Under the pieces are notes generated by a model. It did no database searches, was not told the DNA's origin, and saw only the letters and a list, made by a program, of their open reading frames with translations. From NCBI RefSeq assembly GCF_042654345.1, contig NZ_JBHSGB010000001.1:186001-250000 (forward strand): a stretch of DNA of 64,000 bases, read 5' to 3'. Positions 51,718 to 60,681 of this stretch are shown here, piece after piece. Made by a program: the position numbers and the translations under genes. Source of the DNA: Pararheinheimera marina. Lineage in GTDB: Bacteria; Pseudomonadota; Gammaproteobacteria; Enterobacterales; Alteromonadaceae. How positions within the stretch are numbered: position 1 is the stretch's first letter; each line of letters starts with the position of its first letter.

Positions 51718-53020
51718 CTTGTTTCAGCGGAAAATACACGGTAACCACCAGGCCACCATAAGCATGATTATGCATGCTGATGTGACCTTGGTGCATATCG
51801 ACAATTTTCTTAATAATGGCCAGGCCTAAACCTGAACCGCCACTGCCACGGGCAATATCGCCTTGGGCAAATGGCTCCAGCATTCGTCCCATTTCCGGTT
51901 CAGGAATACCAGGGCCATGATCCCGCACCTGCACAAAGACCCGTTTACTGGCCCGCTCTACCCCTGTACTCACTTCAATGGCACCATCTGAGTACTTCAG
52001 TGCATTTTCAATCAGATTGGTCAGCACCCGCTTCACCGCAATACGCCGCAACGGCACCAGCGGCAAATGGCTGTCCAGATGTGCGTTGATTTCACGTTTT
52101 TGCAAACGATCAGCACTGATTTGCTCAGCAACCAGCGCGTTTAAGTCATCATTTTGCAGGCTTTCTTCTTTATGGTGCCTAATGTAGTCAATAAACTGGT
52201 CGATGATAGCGTTCATATCATCGATGTCGCTGGCAATGCCGTCGCGGATCCAATTGTCCTGCTCACTGACCATTTCGCTGGCGAGACGAATACGGGTCAG
52301 TGGCGTGCGCAAATCATGTGATACACCAGCCATTAACAGGTTGCGGTCTTTTTCCAGCTGCCCTATGCCTTTGGCCATATGATTAAAAGCGCGGGTCACC
52401 GCGACAATTTCGGTCGAGCCCTGTTCAGGAATAGGTTCAGGGATCTCCCCCCTACCTACTCTGAGCGCTGCTTGCTGTAACGCCTGTAACGGCCGGTTCA
52501 ACTGGCGGGCAAAAAGCCAGCCGCCCGCCACACTTAAAAAGCCAATCACCAGTACATAAATTTTCAACGGGGAAAAGTCGGTTTCATCCAGGCCCGTCAG
52601 CGGCACTTTAACCCAATACTGTGGCGCCTGCGGCGGTTTGACCCAAAATGCATAGTTGTTTTGCTGCGCAATCCGCACCTCGGCCGGCCCGCCTAATTCT
52701 TCCGACATTTCTTCAGAGAAATACTGGTAATAGCTGGCTTCATTCAGACCGTTCTGCACAGCTGTGGCATCGGTGTAGACTTCGATACCTGTTGCCTTCT
52801 GAAACCGACGGGTCAGCTCTTCCGACAATAAGTGGTCACGGTGATCCACATCGATAAACACCACTTTGATTTGTTTGGCAATCAAATGGTTTATTTGCTG
52901 ATAGCTGGGTTTGATCACGTAATACACAACGGACAGGTAAGAAACCAGTTGGTTAATCAGCAGCAAAATGCCAATTAAGAAAACGGTCTGGCCAAAGGCG
53001 CTGCGGGGAACCAGACGCAT
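51698..53020 (-). CDS. envZ: osmosensor histidine kinase EnvZ
   Basis: A 440-residue inner-membrane kinase. TM1 11-36, periplasmic domain, TM2 152-171, HAMP, H-box AGVSHDLRTPLTRIRLA with His235, N box NLIENALKYSD, G boxes DHGPGIP and GSGGSGLGLAI. It phosphorylates OmpR. Directly abuts ompR (TAG then ATG order on the minus strand). Confidence 0.95.
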   Translation of the reverse strand: MRLVPRSAFGQTVFLIGILLLINQLVSYLSVVYYVIKPSYQQINHLIAKQIKVVFIDVDHRDHLLSEELTRRFQKATGIEVYTDATAVQNGLNEASYYQYFSEEMSEELGGPAEVRIAQQNNYAFWVKPPQAPQYWVKVPLTGLDETDFSPLKIYVLVIGFLSVAGGWLFARQLNRPLQALQQAALRVGRGEIPEPIPEQGSTEIVAVTRAFNHMAKGIGQLEKDRNLLMAGVSHDLRTPLTRIRLASEMVSEQDNWIRDGIASDIDDMNAIIDQFIDYIRHHKEESLQNDDLNALVAEQISADRLQKREINAHLDSHLPLVPLRRIAVKRVLTNLIENALKYSDGAIEVSTGVERASKRVFVQVRDHGPGIPEPEMGRMLEPFAQGDIARGSGGSGLGLAIIKKIVDMHQGHISMHNHAYGGLVVTVYFPLKQEKGASA

Positions 53021-53746
53021 CTAGCTGACAGCACCATCCGGCACAAACACATAACCCAGGCCCCAGACGGTCTGAATATAACGTGGGCTGGCCGGGTCAT
53101 CTTCCAGCATCCGGCGCAGGCGCGACACCTGCACATCAATACTGCGTTCCATCGCTGAATAATCACGGCCGCGCGCCAGGTTCATCAGCTTGTCGCGCGA
53201 CAACGGCTCGCGGGCATGACTGACCAGTACTTTGAGCACGGCAAATTCGCCACTGGTCAGCGGCATCAGCTCGTCACCGCGGTGCATTTCACGGGTGGCT
53301 AAATTGAAGGTAAATGGACCAAACTTGACCTGCGTTTCTTCCTGAGTGGGCGCGCCAGGCAATTCCTTGGATTTGCGTCGCAACACAGCACGAATACGGG
53401 CCAGCAGCTCACGAGGATTAAATGGCTTGGGCAAATAATCATCGGCGCCCATTTCCAGGCCAATGATACGGTCGACTTCGTCGCCTTTCGCGGTCAGCAT
53501 AATGATCGGAATTTCATTATCCTGCTGTCGCAGTTTACGGCAAATAGACAGGCCGTCTTCACCAGGCAGCATTAAATCCAGCACCAGCAAATGAAAATGC
53601 TCTCGCTCCATCAGCCGCTGCATCTGCTCATAGTTGGCCGACGTCCGCACTATATAGCCTTGCTCCACCAGATAACGCTCCAGTAAAGCCCGTAACCTCA
53701 TATCGTCATCGACCACTAAGATCTTGATGGTTTCCTGTCCTAACAT
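53021..53746 (-). CDS. ompR: two-component response regulator OmpR
   Basis: A 241-residue regulator. Receiver domain with DDD acidic cluster at 13-15, phospho-acceptor Asp57 (LLVLDLMLPGEDG), Lys in MLTAKGDEVD; then the winged-helix DNA-binding domain with LTSGEFAVLKVL and VSRLRRMLEDDP. Controls porin and envelope genes. Confidence 0.97.
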   Translation of the reverse strand: MLGQETIKILVVDDDMRLRALLERYLVEQGYIVRTSANYEQMQRLMEREHFHLLVLDLMLPGEDGLSICRKLRQQDNEIPIIMLTAKGDEVDRIIGLEMGADDYLPKPFNPRELLARIRAVLRRKSKELPGAPTQEETQVKFGPFTFNLATREMHRGDELMPLTSGEFAVLKVLVSHAREPLSRDKLMNLARGRDYSAMERSIDVQVSRLRRMLEDDPASPRYIQTVWGLGYVFVPDGAVS

Positions 53747-53785
53747 ACGTCACCCTCCACGCCACCAGACCACTATAAACGAAAA

Positions 53786-53815
53786 AACCCGTCACAGTAG
53801 CTGCCGTGACGGGTT
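53786..53815 (-). terminator. terminator of the small lipoprotein gene
   Basis: AACCCGTCAC-N10-GTGACGGGTT with a T-run on the minus strand. Confidence 0.85.
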
Positions 53816-53843
53816 CTTGTGTTACAAAGTTTGTCGGAACGAC

Positions 53844-54047
53844 TTAATTTGTCTGCACTTTTTCAATTTTTTTCAGGGGTGGATTCATCCATACCACGTG
53901 ACCTGTATGCGAATTTAACCGGGTCGAATTTTCCTGCTTTTCCAGTTTTTGTTGGTCAATCACATACGCATAATCAGCTGACGAACTGCAACCACCGAGG
54001 ATCAGTGCCACTGCAAGGACCAGCAGACCTAAAATTTTTGCTTTCAT
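53844..54047 (-). CDS. small lipoprotein (67 aa) of unknown function
   Basis: Signal peptide ending LILGGC, so lipidated at Cys20; Ser follows at +2, suggesting outer-membrane sorting. The mature part is short, with SSADYAYVIDQQKLEKQE and GHVVWMNPPLKKIEK. AGGAG precedes the ATG and its own terminator follows. It resembles in length other small envelope lipoproteins but I recognise no family. Confidence 0.8.
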   Translation of the reverse strand: MKAKILGLLVLAVALILGGCSSSADYAYVIDQQKLEKQENSTRLNSHTGHVVWMNPPLKKIEKVQTN

Positions 54048-54320
54048 AGTGGTCTCCTTATTTCAGAACACAAGTTCACTATAGCCAGCAGGCCACCAAA
54101 CGCCTAGCATATTTTTGTTACATCTAAATGACAGTGAAAGATTATTTTTAAATAAGCAGCGTAATTAGACTAAATCACTGTATTCATTAGAAATATATTT
54201 TCACCCATAGCATTCCCCTGTCATACCGCCGAAATAATCCAAAGAAAAATCAACGCTGTCTGGTCAGACTGTTGCAGAATCGCTATAACGTCAGGGAATA
54301 ACCACAGCTCCTTTATTGGC

Positions 54321-54803
54321 ATGAAAACAGAATTAATTACCCGCGAAGGCTACGAAGCTCTGCAACAGGAACTGAATCATCTGTGGCGCGAGAAACGGCC
54401 TGACACTACAGCCAAAGTCGCTTGGGCCGCCAGCCTCGGCGATCGCAGTGAAAACGCAGATTACCAATACAACAAAAAGCTGCTCAGAGAGATAGACAGG
54501 CGGGTCCGCTATTTGCGGAAGCGGCTGGAAGTGTTAAAAGTGGTGGATTATTCGCCACAACAGCACGGCAAAGTGTTTTTTGGTGCCTGGGTGGAAATAG
54601 AAAACGACAATGGCGAACAACTCTGTTTTCGTATTGTCGGGCCGGACGAAATTTATGGCCGTAACGATTACATTTCTATTGATGCACCTATGGCCAGAGC
54701 TCTGATCAAAAAACAAGTCGACGATGAAGTACAGGTAAATACCCCGGCAGGCAGCAAGACCTGGCTGGTGAATAAAATATGGTACCCGCAGGAGCAACAA
54801 TGA
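54321..54803 (+). CDS. greB: transcription elongation factor GreB
   Basis: A 160-residue RNA-polymerase cleavage factor. N-terminal coiled coil with the acidic tip GDRSENADYQYNKKLLREID, C-terminal FKBP-like domain with IVGPDEIYGRNDYISID and basic patch. Distinguished from GreA by TREGYEALQQELNHLW. Overlaps the next gene by 4 nt. Confidence 0.96.
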   Translation: MKTELITREGYEALQQELNHLWREKRPDTTAKVAWAASLGDRSENADYQYNKKLLREIDRRVRYLRKRLEVLKVVDYSPQQHGKVFFGAWVEIENDNGEQLCFRIVGPDEIYGRNDYISIDAPMARALIKKQVDDEVQVNTPAGSKTWLVNKIWYPQEQQ

Positions 54804-56170
54804 ACCCTTATCAGCCAGAGTTTCAACAGCAACAACAGTACTTTGCCTCAGGTGTCAGCCGCTCCTTGCAATGGCGACGTCAACAGTTGCAGGCCATGCG
54901 GCAAATGTTGCAAAACCACCAGCAAGAATGGCAAGACGCCTTACAACAGGATTTGGGCAAAGCACCTTTTGAAAGCTGGTTGACCGAGATCGCCTACCTG
55001 GACGCAGAAATCCGTCACACACTGAGTTCTTTAAAAAAATGGAGCAACGCACGGCGGGTGAAAGCGCCGCTGATGCTGTGGCCTTCGATGGCCTATGTGC
55101 AGCCCGAACCTTATGGCGTGATGCTGATTATTGGCGCCTGGAATTATCCGCTGCAACTGGCCTTAGGGCCCTTAGTGCCAGCCATTGCCGCCGGCAATAT
55201 GGCCGTGATTAAACCGTCGGAACTCTCCCCCGCCACTTCAGCCCTGATAGCCCGGCTGATCCCACGTTACCTGGACGCACAGGCCGTCAGGGTAGTGGAA
55301 GGCGCAGTTGCGGAAACCACCGCTTTGTTAGAGCTGCCTTTTGACTACCTGATGTACACGGGCAACGGGCAAGTAGGCAAAATCGTCATGCGCGCAGCCG
55401 CTGAACATTTGACACCATTAACCCTGGAGTTAGGCGGCAAAAGCCCGGTTTATGTCGACGCCAGTGCCAATATCCAGTTAACGGCACAGCGGCTGGCCTG
55501 GGGTAAATGGTTAAACGCCGGCCAAACCTGTATTGCCCCAGACTATGTGCTGGTACACAAAGATGTTGAGCAGCAGCTGATCGACGCGCTACAACAGCAA
55601 ATCAAACAGATGTTTGGTGACGACCCACAGCAAAGCCCGGACTACGGCCGTATCGTGAACAGCCGCCACTTACAGCGCATCCTGGGGTATCTGCAGCACC
55701 AGCCCAAGGTTTTGGGCGGGAAGTTCGATGAAGCCGACCGCTATATAGAGCCGACGTTGGTATTGGATCCAGCGCCAGACAGCCCGTTAATGCAGCAAGA
55801 AATATTTGGTCCCTTGTTGCCTGTGTTAACAGTGAGCAACTTCAATCAGGCCATTGAATTTATTCGCAGCCGTGAGAAGCCGCTGGCTGCTTATCTATTC
55901 AGTGCCGACAGCCAGCAACAACAGCTTTGGGTCGACCGGATCAGCAGCGGCAGCCAATGCATAAACGACGTGATCCTGTTTATGGCCGTAGCTGAACTGC
56001 CCTTCGGTGGCACAGGCCCCAGCGGCATGGGCCAGTATTCCGGCAAAGCCGGCTTTGACCAGTTCAGCCATTTAAAATCGGTGTTGCGCCGCACCTTCCT
56101 GCCCGAACCGCCACTGCGGTTTGCCCCTTATCAAAGCTGGAAACAGCGTGTTCTAGGCTGGTTGCGCTAA
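54800..56170 (+). CDS. aldehyde dehydrogenase (class 3/coniferyl-aldehyde type)
   Basis: A 456-residue NAD(P)-dependent aldehyde dehydrogenase. Catalytic Glu in LTLELGGKSPVY and Cys in NAGQTCIAPDYV; cofactor region YGVMLIIGAWNYPLQL. Length fits the short class-3/fatty-aldehyde branch. C-terminal KRVLGWLR-like basic tail. Coupled to greB in ATGA; functional link to it is not evident. Confidence 0.92.
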   Translation: MNPYQPEFQQQQQYFASGVSRSLQWRRQQLQAMRQMLQNHQQEWQDALQQDLGKAPFESWLTEIAYLDAEIRHTLSSLKKWSNARRVKAPLMLWPSMAYVQPEPYGVMLIIGAWNYPLQLALGPLVPAIAAGNMAVIKPSELSPATSALIARLIPRYLDAQAVRVVEGAVAETTALLELPFDYLMYTGNGQVGKIVMRAAAEHLTPLTLELGGKSPVYVDASANIQLTAQRLAWGKWLNAGQTCIAPDYVLVHKDVEQQLIDALQQQIKQMFGDDPQQSPDYGRIVNSRHLQRILGYLQHQPKVLGGKFDEADRYIEPTLVLDPAPDSPLMQQEIFGPLLPVLTVSNFNQAIEFIRSREKPLAAYLFSADSQQQQLWVDRISSGSQCINDVILFMAVAELPFGGTGPSGMGQYSGKAGFDQFSHLKSVLRRTFLPEPPLRFAPYQSWKQRVLGWLR

Positions 56171-56280
56171 GCAACCAGCGCATCGGCATTGGCAAGCTTT
56201 GTGTAAAAGTGGACAATGCCAGCACCTGAACTGACCAAAGGCCAAGCTGTAGCGGCCTTGACCAAGGATGTATTGATTCC

Positions 56281-58590
56281 ATGTCAATGATTACCAAACA
56301 AATTGCAGTAGAGATTTCAGCAAAGGCTGAACAGGTTGCTGCAGCTATTCAATTGCTGGATGAAGGCGCCACAGTGCCTTTTATTGCCCGTTACCGTAAA
56401 GAAGTGACAGGTGGGCTGGACGACACGCAGCTGCGAACGCTGGAAAACCGCTTGACCTATTTACGTGAACTGGAAGACCGCCGCCAGGTGATCCTGAAAA
56501 CCATCGCCGAACAAGGCAAACTGACTACCGAGCTTGAACGCGACATTCTGAGCGCCGACAACAAAACCCGTTTAGAAGATTTATACCTGCCCTACAAAGC
56601 AAAACGCCGCACCAAAGGCCAGATCGCCATTGAAGCGGGCTTATTGCCTTTGGCCGATGCGTTACTGGCCGATCCGGAGCTTAGCCCGGAGCAAGAAGCC
56701 AGCCGCTACCTAAATGCGGACGCGGGTCTTGCCGACACCAAAGCTGTGTTGGACGGCGCTAAATACATTCTGATGGAGCGCTTTGCCGAAGATGCTGCAC
56801 TGCTGGCTAAACTGCGTCGCCATTTGGGCCAATACGCAGTGCTGAAAAGCACCCTGGTTCCCGGTAAAGAGCAGGAAGGTGTGAAGTTCCGTGATTACTT
56901 TGCGCACAGCGAAAACTTCAAATCTGTGCCGTCTCACCGCGCTTTGGCGATGTTCCGTGGTCGTAACGAAGGCATTCTGAATCTGCAGCTGCAGCCAGAC
57001 GCAGATGAAGCCACAGCTCATGCCAGCTGCGAACAGATGATCGCCAGCCATTTCGATTTGCGCCAGCAAGGCCGGGCCGCAGATGATTTCCTGCGTACCG
57101 TAGTGCAGTGGACCTGGAAGGTAAAACTGCATCTGCACCTGGAAAACGATTTATTGGGTGAATTGCGTGATCTGGCGGAAGACGAAGCCATCAAGGTGTT
57201 TGCACGCAATCTGAAAGACCTGCTGATGGCGGCCCCTGCTGGCTTGCGCCCGACGCTGGCATTGGACCCGGGTTTACGCACCGGCGTTAAAGTGGTTGCC
57301 GTTGATGAAACGGGCAAAGTGCTGGACACCACCACAGTGTTCCCCCATGCGCCGCAAAACCACTGGGATAAATCGGTCCGCACCCTGGCCGCTTACTGCA
57401 AACAATACAAAGTGGAGCTCATCGCCATTGGCAACGGGACTGCGTCACGTGAAACCGACAAACTGGCGGCTGAAGTGATTAAGTTACTGCCAGAACAAGC
57501 CATCACCAAAATTATGGTGTCGGAAGCAGGCGCCTCTGTGTACTCTGCCTCCGAGCTGGCGGCGCTGGAATTCCCGAATTTGGACGTTTCCTTGCGTGGT
57601 GCAGTATCTATTGGTCGTCGTTTACAGGACCCGCTGGCCGAACTGGTGAAGATTGAACCTAAAGCCATTGGTGTAGGCCAGTACCAGCACGACGTCAACC
57701 AAAGCCTGTTAACCAAATCGCTGGATGCGGTGGTGGAAGACTGCGTAAACGCGGTAGGGGTAGACCTGAACACAGCATCAGTCCCGCTGTTGGCTCGAGT
57801 GGCTGGCCTGAACAAAACGCTGGCACAAAATATTGTGGTGTACCGAGACACTAACGGCCGCTTCGGCCAGCGCAAAGACTTGCTGAATGTAGCCCGCCTC
57901 GGCCCTAAAGCCTTCGAACAGGCGGCAGGCTTCTTACGTATTGGCCAGGGCAGTAATCCACTGGATGCCTCCGCCGTTCACCCGGAAGCCTACCCTCTGG
58001 TCGAGAAAATTCTGGCGAAATTTGGCAAACCTGTGGCAGAGCTGATTGGCAACAGCAGCTTTTTACGCGGCCTGAACCCGGCAGAGTTTGTCGATGAACG
58101 CTACGGCTTACCGACAGTGGAAGACGTGATCCGCGAGCTGGATAAACCAGGTCGTGACCCTCGACCTGAATTTAAAACAGCCCAGTTTAAAGACGGCGTG
58201 GAAACCATGGCCGATCTGAAACCAGGCATGTTACTGGAAGGTGTGGTGACCAACGTCACTAACTTTGGTGCCTTTGTCGATATTGGTGTGCATCAGGATG
58301 GCCTGGTACATATCTCCTCGCTGACCGACAAATTTGTCTCAGACCCACACCAGGTAGTGAAGGCCGGCGATATTGTCAAAGTGAAGGTACTGGAAGTCGA
58401 GCTGGACCGTAAGCGCATTGCATTGACCATGCGGATGGACGAACAGCCACAAGCCAAAGCAGCCACAGGCAAAGACAGCGGCTCCCGTCAGGCAGCCCCG
58501 AAAGCGGCCAAAGCCCCAAAAGCGATCGATAACCCGAATGCAGCCATGGGCAATGCCTTTGCCGCCGCTTTTGCCAAGCTGAAAAAATAA
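56281..58590 (+). CDS. tex: RNA-binding transcription accessory protein Tex
   Basis: A 769-residue protein. N-terminal helical domain with VPFIARYRKEVTGGLDD, YqgF-like domain (LALDPGLRTGVKV), helix-hairpin-helix region (NTASVPLLARVAGL, RKDLLNVARLGPKAFEQ), and C-terminal S1 domain with VTNVTNFGAFVDIGVHQDGLVH. A Lys/Ala-rich tail ends it. Conserved next to greB. Confidence 0.96.
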   Translation: MSMITKQIAVEISAKAEQVAAAIQLLDEGATVPFIARYRKEVTGGLDDTQLRTLENRLTYLRELEDRRQVILKTIAEQGKLTTELERDILSADNKTRLEDLYLPYKAKRRTKGQIAIEAGLLPLADALLADPELSPEQEASRYLNADAGLADTKAVLDGAKYILMERFAEDAALLAKLRRHLGQYAVLKSTLVPGKEQEGVKFRDYFAHSENFKSVPSHRALAMFRGRNEGILNLQLQPDADEATAHASCEQMIASHFDLRQQGRAADDFLRTVVQWTWKVKLHLHLENDLLGELRDLAEDEAIKVFARNLKDLLMAAPAGLRPTLALDPGLRTGVKVVAVDETGKVLDTTTVFPHAPQNHWDKSVRTLAAYCKQYKVELIAIGNGTASRETDKLAAEVIKLLPEQAITKIMVSEAGASVYSASELAALEFPNLDVSLRGAVSIGRRLQDPLAELVKIEPKAIGVGQYQHDVNQSLLTKSLDAVVEDCVNAVGVDLNTASVPLLARVAGLNKTLAQNIVVYRDTNGRFGQRKDLLNVARLGPKAFEQAAGFLRIGQGSNPLDASAVHPEAYPLVEKILAKFGKPVAELIGNSSFLRGLNPAEFVDERYGLPTVEDVIRELDKPGRDPRPEFKTAQFKDGVETMADLKPGMLLEGVVTNVTNFGAFVDIGVHQDGLVHISSLTDKFVSDPHQVVKAGDIVKVKVLEVELDRKRIALTMRMDEQPQAKAATGKDSGSRQAAPKAAKAPKAIDNPNAAMGNAFAAAFAKLKK

Positions 58591-58605
58591 TAGCGAACCA
58601 AACGC

Positions 58606-58631
58606 AAAGGCCGCTTTAAGCGGCCTTTTTT
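58606..58631 (+). terminator. tex terminator
   Basis: AAAGGCCGC-tttaa-GCGGCCTTT followed by further T residues. Confidence 0.9.
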
Positions 58632-58646
58632 ATTGTTTTCACCCGA

Positions 58647-59510
58647 CTAGGCGGTTTGCAATAAAGGACGTGAACTTGGCACTGTAGAGCGGGAATAAAA
58701 ACCGGCTATCACTTCAGAGCGCAATTGCATTAAGGGTTGCTGCAGGCTCTTCGACACTTTAGACCTGTACACAGGGCCTGTTTCTACCTCAATCGCAGCA
58801 TAAGGGTCAGCCGCCTGTTCAGTGCCTTGTGTCTGGCTCGTTTCCCGGTACTCCTGATGGGTATCGCTGACCAGTTCTGCGCGGGCTTCTTGCATCTTAC
58901 GGCCCGCTTCCGCAGCAATGGCACGGTCAGCCCCTGACGGCTCAGCTGGCGCTAAGGCGGCAGCTTTCACCTGCTGCATTTTAGCAATAGTAGCTTGCGG
59001 GTCGTTAGGTATCTCAGAAATATCGATCTGGACTTCGCCGCCCACCGCATATTTTTGGCCGTCCGGGCCTGTCTCATACTCATAACTGGGGGAGCCAGCA
59101 TACTGCCCGCCTATGGCGGCATGCGCCTGCTCGTGCACCCGCACTTCCTGATCACGGGCTTTTAATTCCGCAATCTCTTTCTGCTCAGCCTGCTGTTGCT
59201 GCTTATCGGCATCAGACTGCTGCCCTGAAGATTGCTTTTGGCCTTGCTGATCCTGCTCTTTTTGATCTTTCGCTGTAACCGCCTGATCGTAATCCAGGCC
59301 TTTGGTTTTACTATCATCCTGATAAGAGGTTTGGGTCTGGCGGGCGTCCCGGCCTTTATCATCAGCCTGTACGCCTTTTTCAGCACCTGAACGGGCCATC
59401 TCACGCACAGGTTCTATCACTTCGCGGCGCGCGTTGTCGCGCCGGACCAAATCAGTGGCCGGATTACCTACATACAGAGGTACGTTAGGGTAATTCGAAG
59501 TGAGGATCAT
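58647..59510 (-). CDS. SprA-related putative metallopeptidase
   Basis: A 287-residue protein with no signal peptide. Residues 1-115 are low complexity, rich in Gln, Asp and Lys. From 116 it has the SprA-related domain: ARDQEVRVHEQAHAAIGG with a HExxH-like HEQAH (126-130), then SYEYETGPDGQKYAVGGE and IPNDPQATIAKMQQVKAAALAPAEPS. Family known for a role in developmental differentiation in Streptomyces-type literature; here role unknown. 7 nt after the rod-like gene, so likely one operon. Confidence 0.82.
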   Translation of the reverse strand: MILTSNYPNVPLYVGNPATDLVRRDNARREVIEPVREMARSGAEKGVQADDKGRDARQTQTSYQDDSKTKGLDYDQAVTAKDQKEQDQQGQKQSSGQQSDADKQQQQAEQKEIAELKARDQEVRVHEQAHAAIGGQYAGSPSYEYETGPDGQKYAVGGEVQIDISEIPNDPQATIAKMQQVKAAALAPAEPSGADRAIAAEAGRKMQEARAELVSDTHQEYRETSQTQGTEQAADPYAAIEVETGPVYRSKVSKSLQQPLMQLRSEVIAGFYSRSTVPSSRPLLQTA

Positions 59511-59517
59511 CTGTCGC

Positions 59518-59787
59518 TTACACCCTTATATCAATAATTGAGCCCAAAACTTCATCTGCGGTCTGCACAGATTTCAGATTGGCTTCGGCTTGATCCTGAG
59601 CCACGTTTAAATCAACCAGACTTTGCTCCACCGATACCGAACTTACTGGCTCTGCTGGAGTTTCCAACTGCTGCTGATTGCGCGACGCCGCAGTTTGCTG
59701 ATTAATATTGATAGTGGCTTCAGTCACTCGATCTGACGCACGCTGGTAGCCCTGTAAACCACTGGAAAAAGCGGAACTGATTTCCAT
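59518..59787 (-). CDS. miniature flagellar axial (rod/hook)-like protein
   Basis: An 89-residue protein. The N-terminus MEISSAFSSGLQGYQRASDR resembles the D0 helix of rod/hook proteins; the C-terminus LVDLNVAQDQAEANLKSV and TADEVLGSIIDIRV closely resembles the conserved C-terminal D0 helix of FlgE/FlgC-type proteins. The D1/D2 domains normally between them are reduced to about 20 Gln/Ser/Pro residues. GGAGG lies 6 nt before ATG 59787. No other flagellar genes are in the window. Function unknown. Confidence 0.7.
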   Translation of the reverse strand: MEISSAFSSGLQGYQRASDRVTEATININQQTAASRNQQQLETPAEPVSSVSVEQSLVDLNVAQDQAEANLKSVQTADEVLGSIIDIRV

Positions 59788-59848
59788 CACAAGCCTCCGT
59801 TAATTAGTAAAGTGCTTAATTATTGGCCAAAACCAATAAAAACGGAAG

Positions 59849-59872
59849 CAAAACGGCAATTTTTTGCCGTTT
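59849..59872 (-). terminator. likely bioH terminator
   Basis: AAAACGGCAA-tttt-TTGCCGTTTT hairpin 30 nt after the bioH stop; the T-run is within the stem. Confidence 0.6.
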
Positions 59873-59901
59873 TCTGCTTAAAAATCTGTCAACTGCGACA
59901 C

Positions 59902-60648
59902 TTACAGCAACTTCAGTACCCAGGAAAGGAAGAGATCTGGATGGGAAATAAATGGCGCATGAGAAGCTTTGTCCAATAAGGTCCAATCCGCCTCAGGTTT
60001 CAGGCGCTGCAATTCGGCTAATACTGCGGCCGGCACCAAAGAATCCAGCCGGCCATATAAGCCGGATACAGCAATGGGTAACGCCTGCAACAGAGGACGC
60101 GCATCCAGTTCGGCCAGCCAGGTCAATCCCTGGTTCAGGCTGTGCGCTGACGGCAAAGGTAAACTCAGTACCGCCTGACGCAACAACTTAATGTCCTGCC
60201 TGGCACTGCTGCTGCCCATCGCCTGTATCGCAAGAAAACGGTCGACCGTCGTTGCCAAATCCTGCTGCAGTGACTGAGCAAACTGGCGCATCACCGCAGC
60301 ATCCATCCCTGGCCAACCGGCATCTTTCAGAAATTTCGGACTGCTGGCGACTAACCCTAACCGGCTGACTTTTTCAGGGTAACGCGCGGCCAGTTCAATG
60401 GCCAACAGCCCACCCAAGGACCAGCCGACCAGCACGGACTGTGGCGGGATCTGAGCCGCCAGTTGCTCCAGCACCAGCTCCAGCTTATAAGGTTCTGGTG
60501 CCGGACTACCTCCGTAACCAGGAATATTCAGCGTCAGCACTGGCTGACCGGCTGGCAATAACGGCAGAAATTGACTCCAGACCTGCTGGTTCAGGCCCCA
60601 GCCATGCAGTAGCACCAGAGTGCTGGTATTTAGTGGTGATTTCACCAT
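59902..60648 (-). CDS. bioH: pimeloyl-ACP methyl ester carboxylesterase BioH
   Basis: A 248-residue alpha/beta hydrolase releasing pimeloyl-ACP in biotin synthesis. LVLLHGWGLNQQVW, nucleophile elbow GWSLGG with Ser77, YGRLDSLVP Asp and DKASHAPFISHP His. ATG 60648 gives a protein close to E. coli BioH; the longer frame runs over comF upstream sequence. Divergent from comF, as in many gammaproteobacteria. Confidence 0.93.
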   Translation of the reverse strand: MVKSPLNTSTLVLLHGWGLNQQVWSQFLPLLPAGQPVLTLNIPGYGGSPAPEPYKLELVLEQLAAQIPPQSVLVGWSLGGLLAIELAARYPEKVSRLGLVASSPKFLKDAGWPGMDAAVMRQFAQSLQQDLATTVDRFLAIQAMGSSSARQDIKLLRQAVLSLPLPSAHSLNQGLTWLAELDARPLLQALPIAVSGLYGRLDSLVPAAVLAELQRLKPEADWTLLDKASHAPFISHPDLFLSWVLKLL

Positions 60649-60681
60649 ACTTGATGTCTCTTCCCATTGGAGATGGACAGG

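Noticed and set aside
59788..59830. Sigma54 promoter before the rod-like gene
   Set aside because: GG and GC elements are present but one base too far apart.
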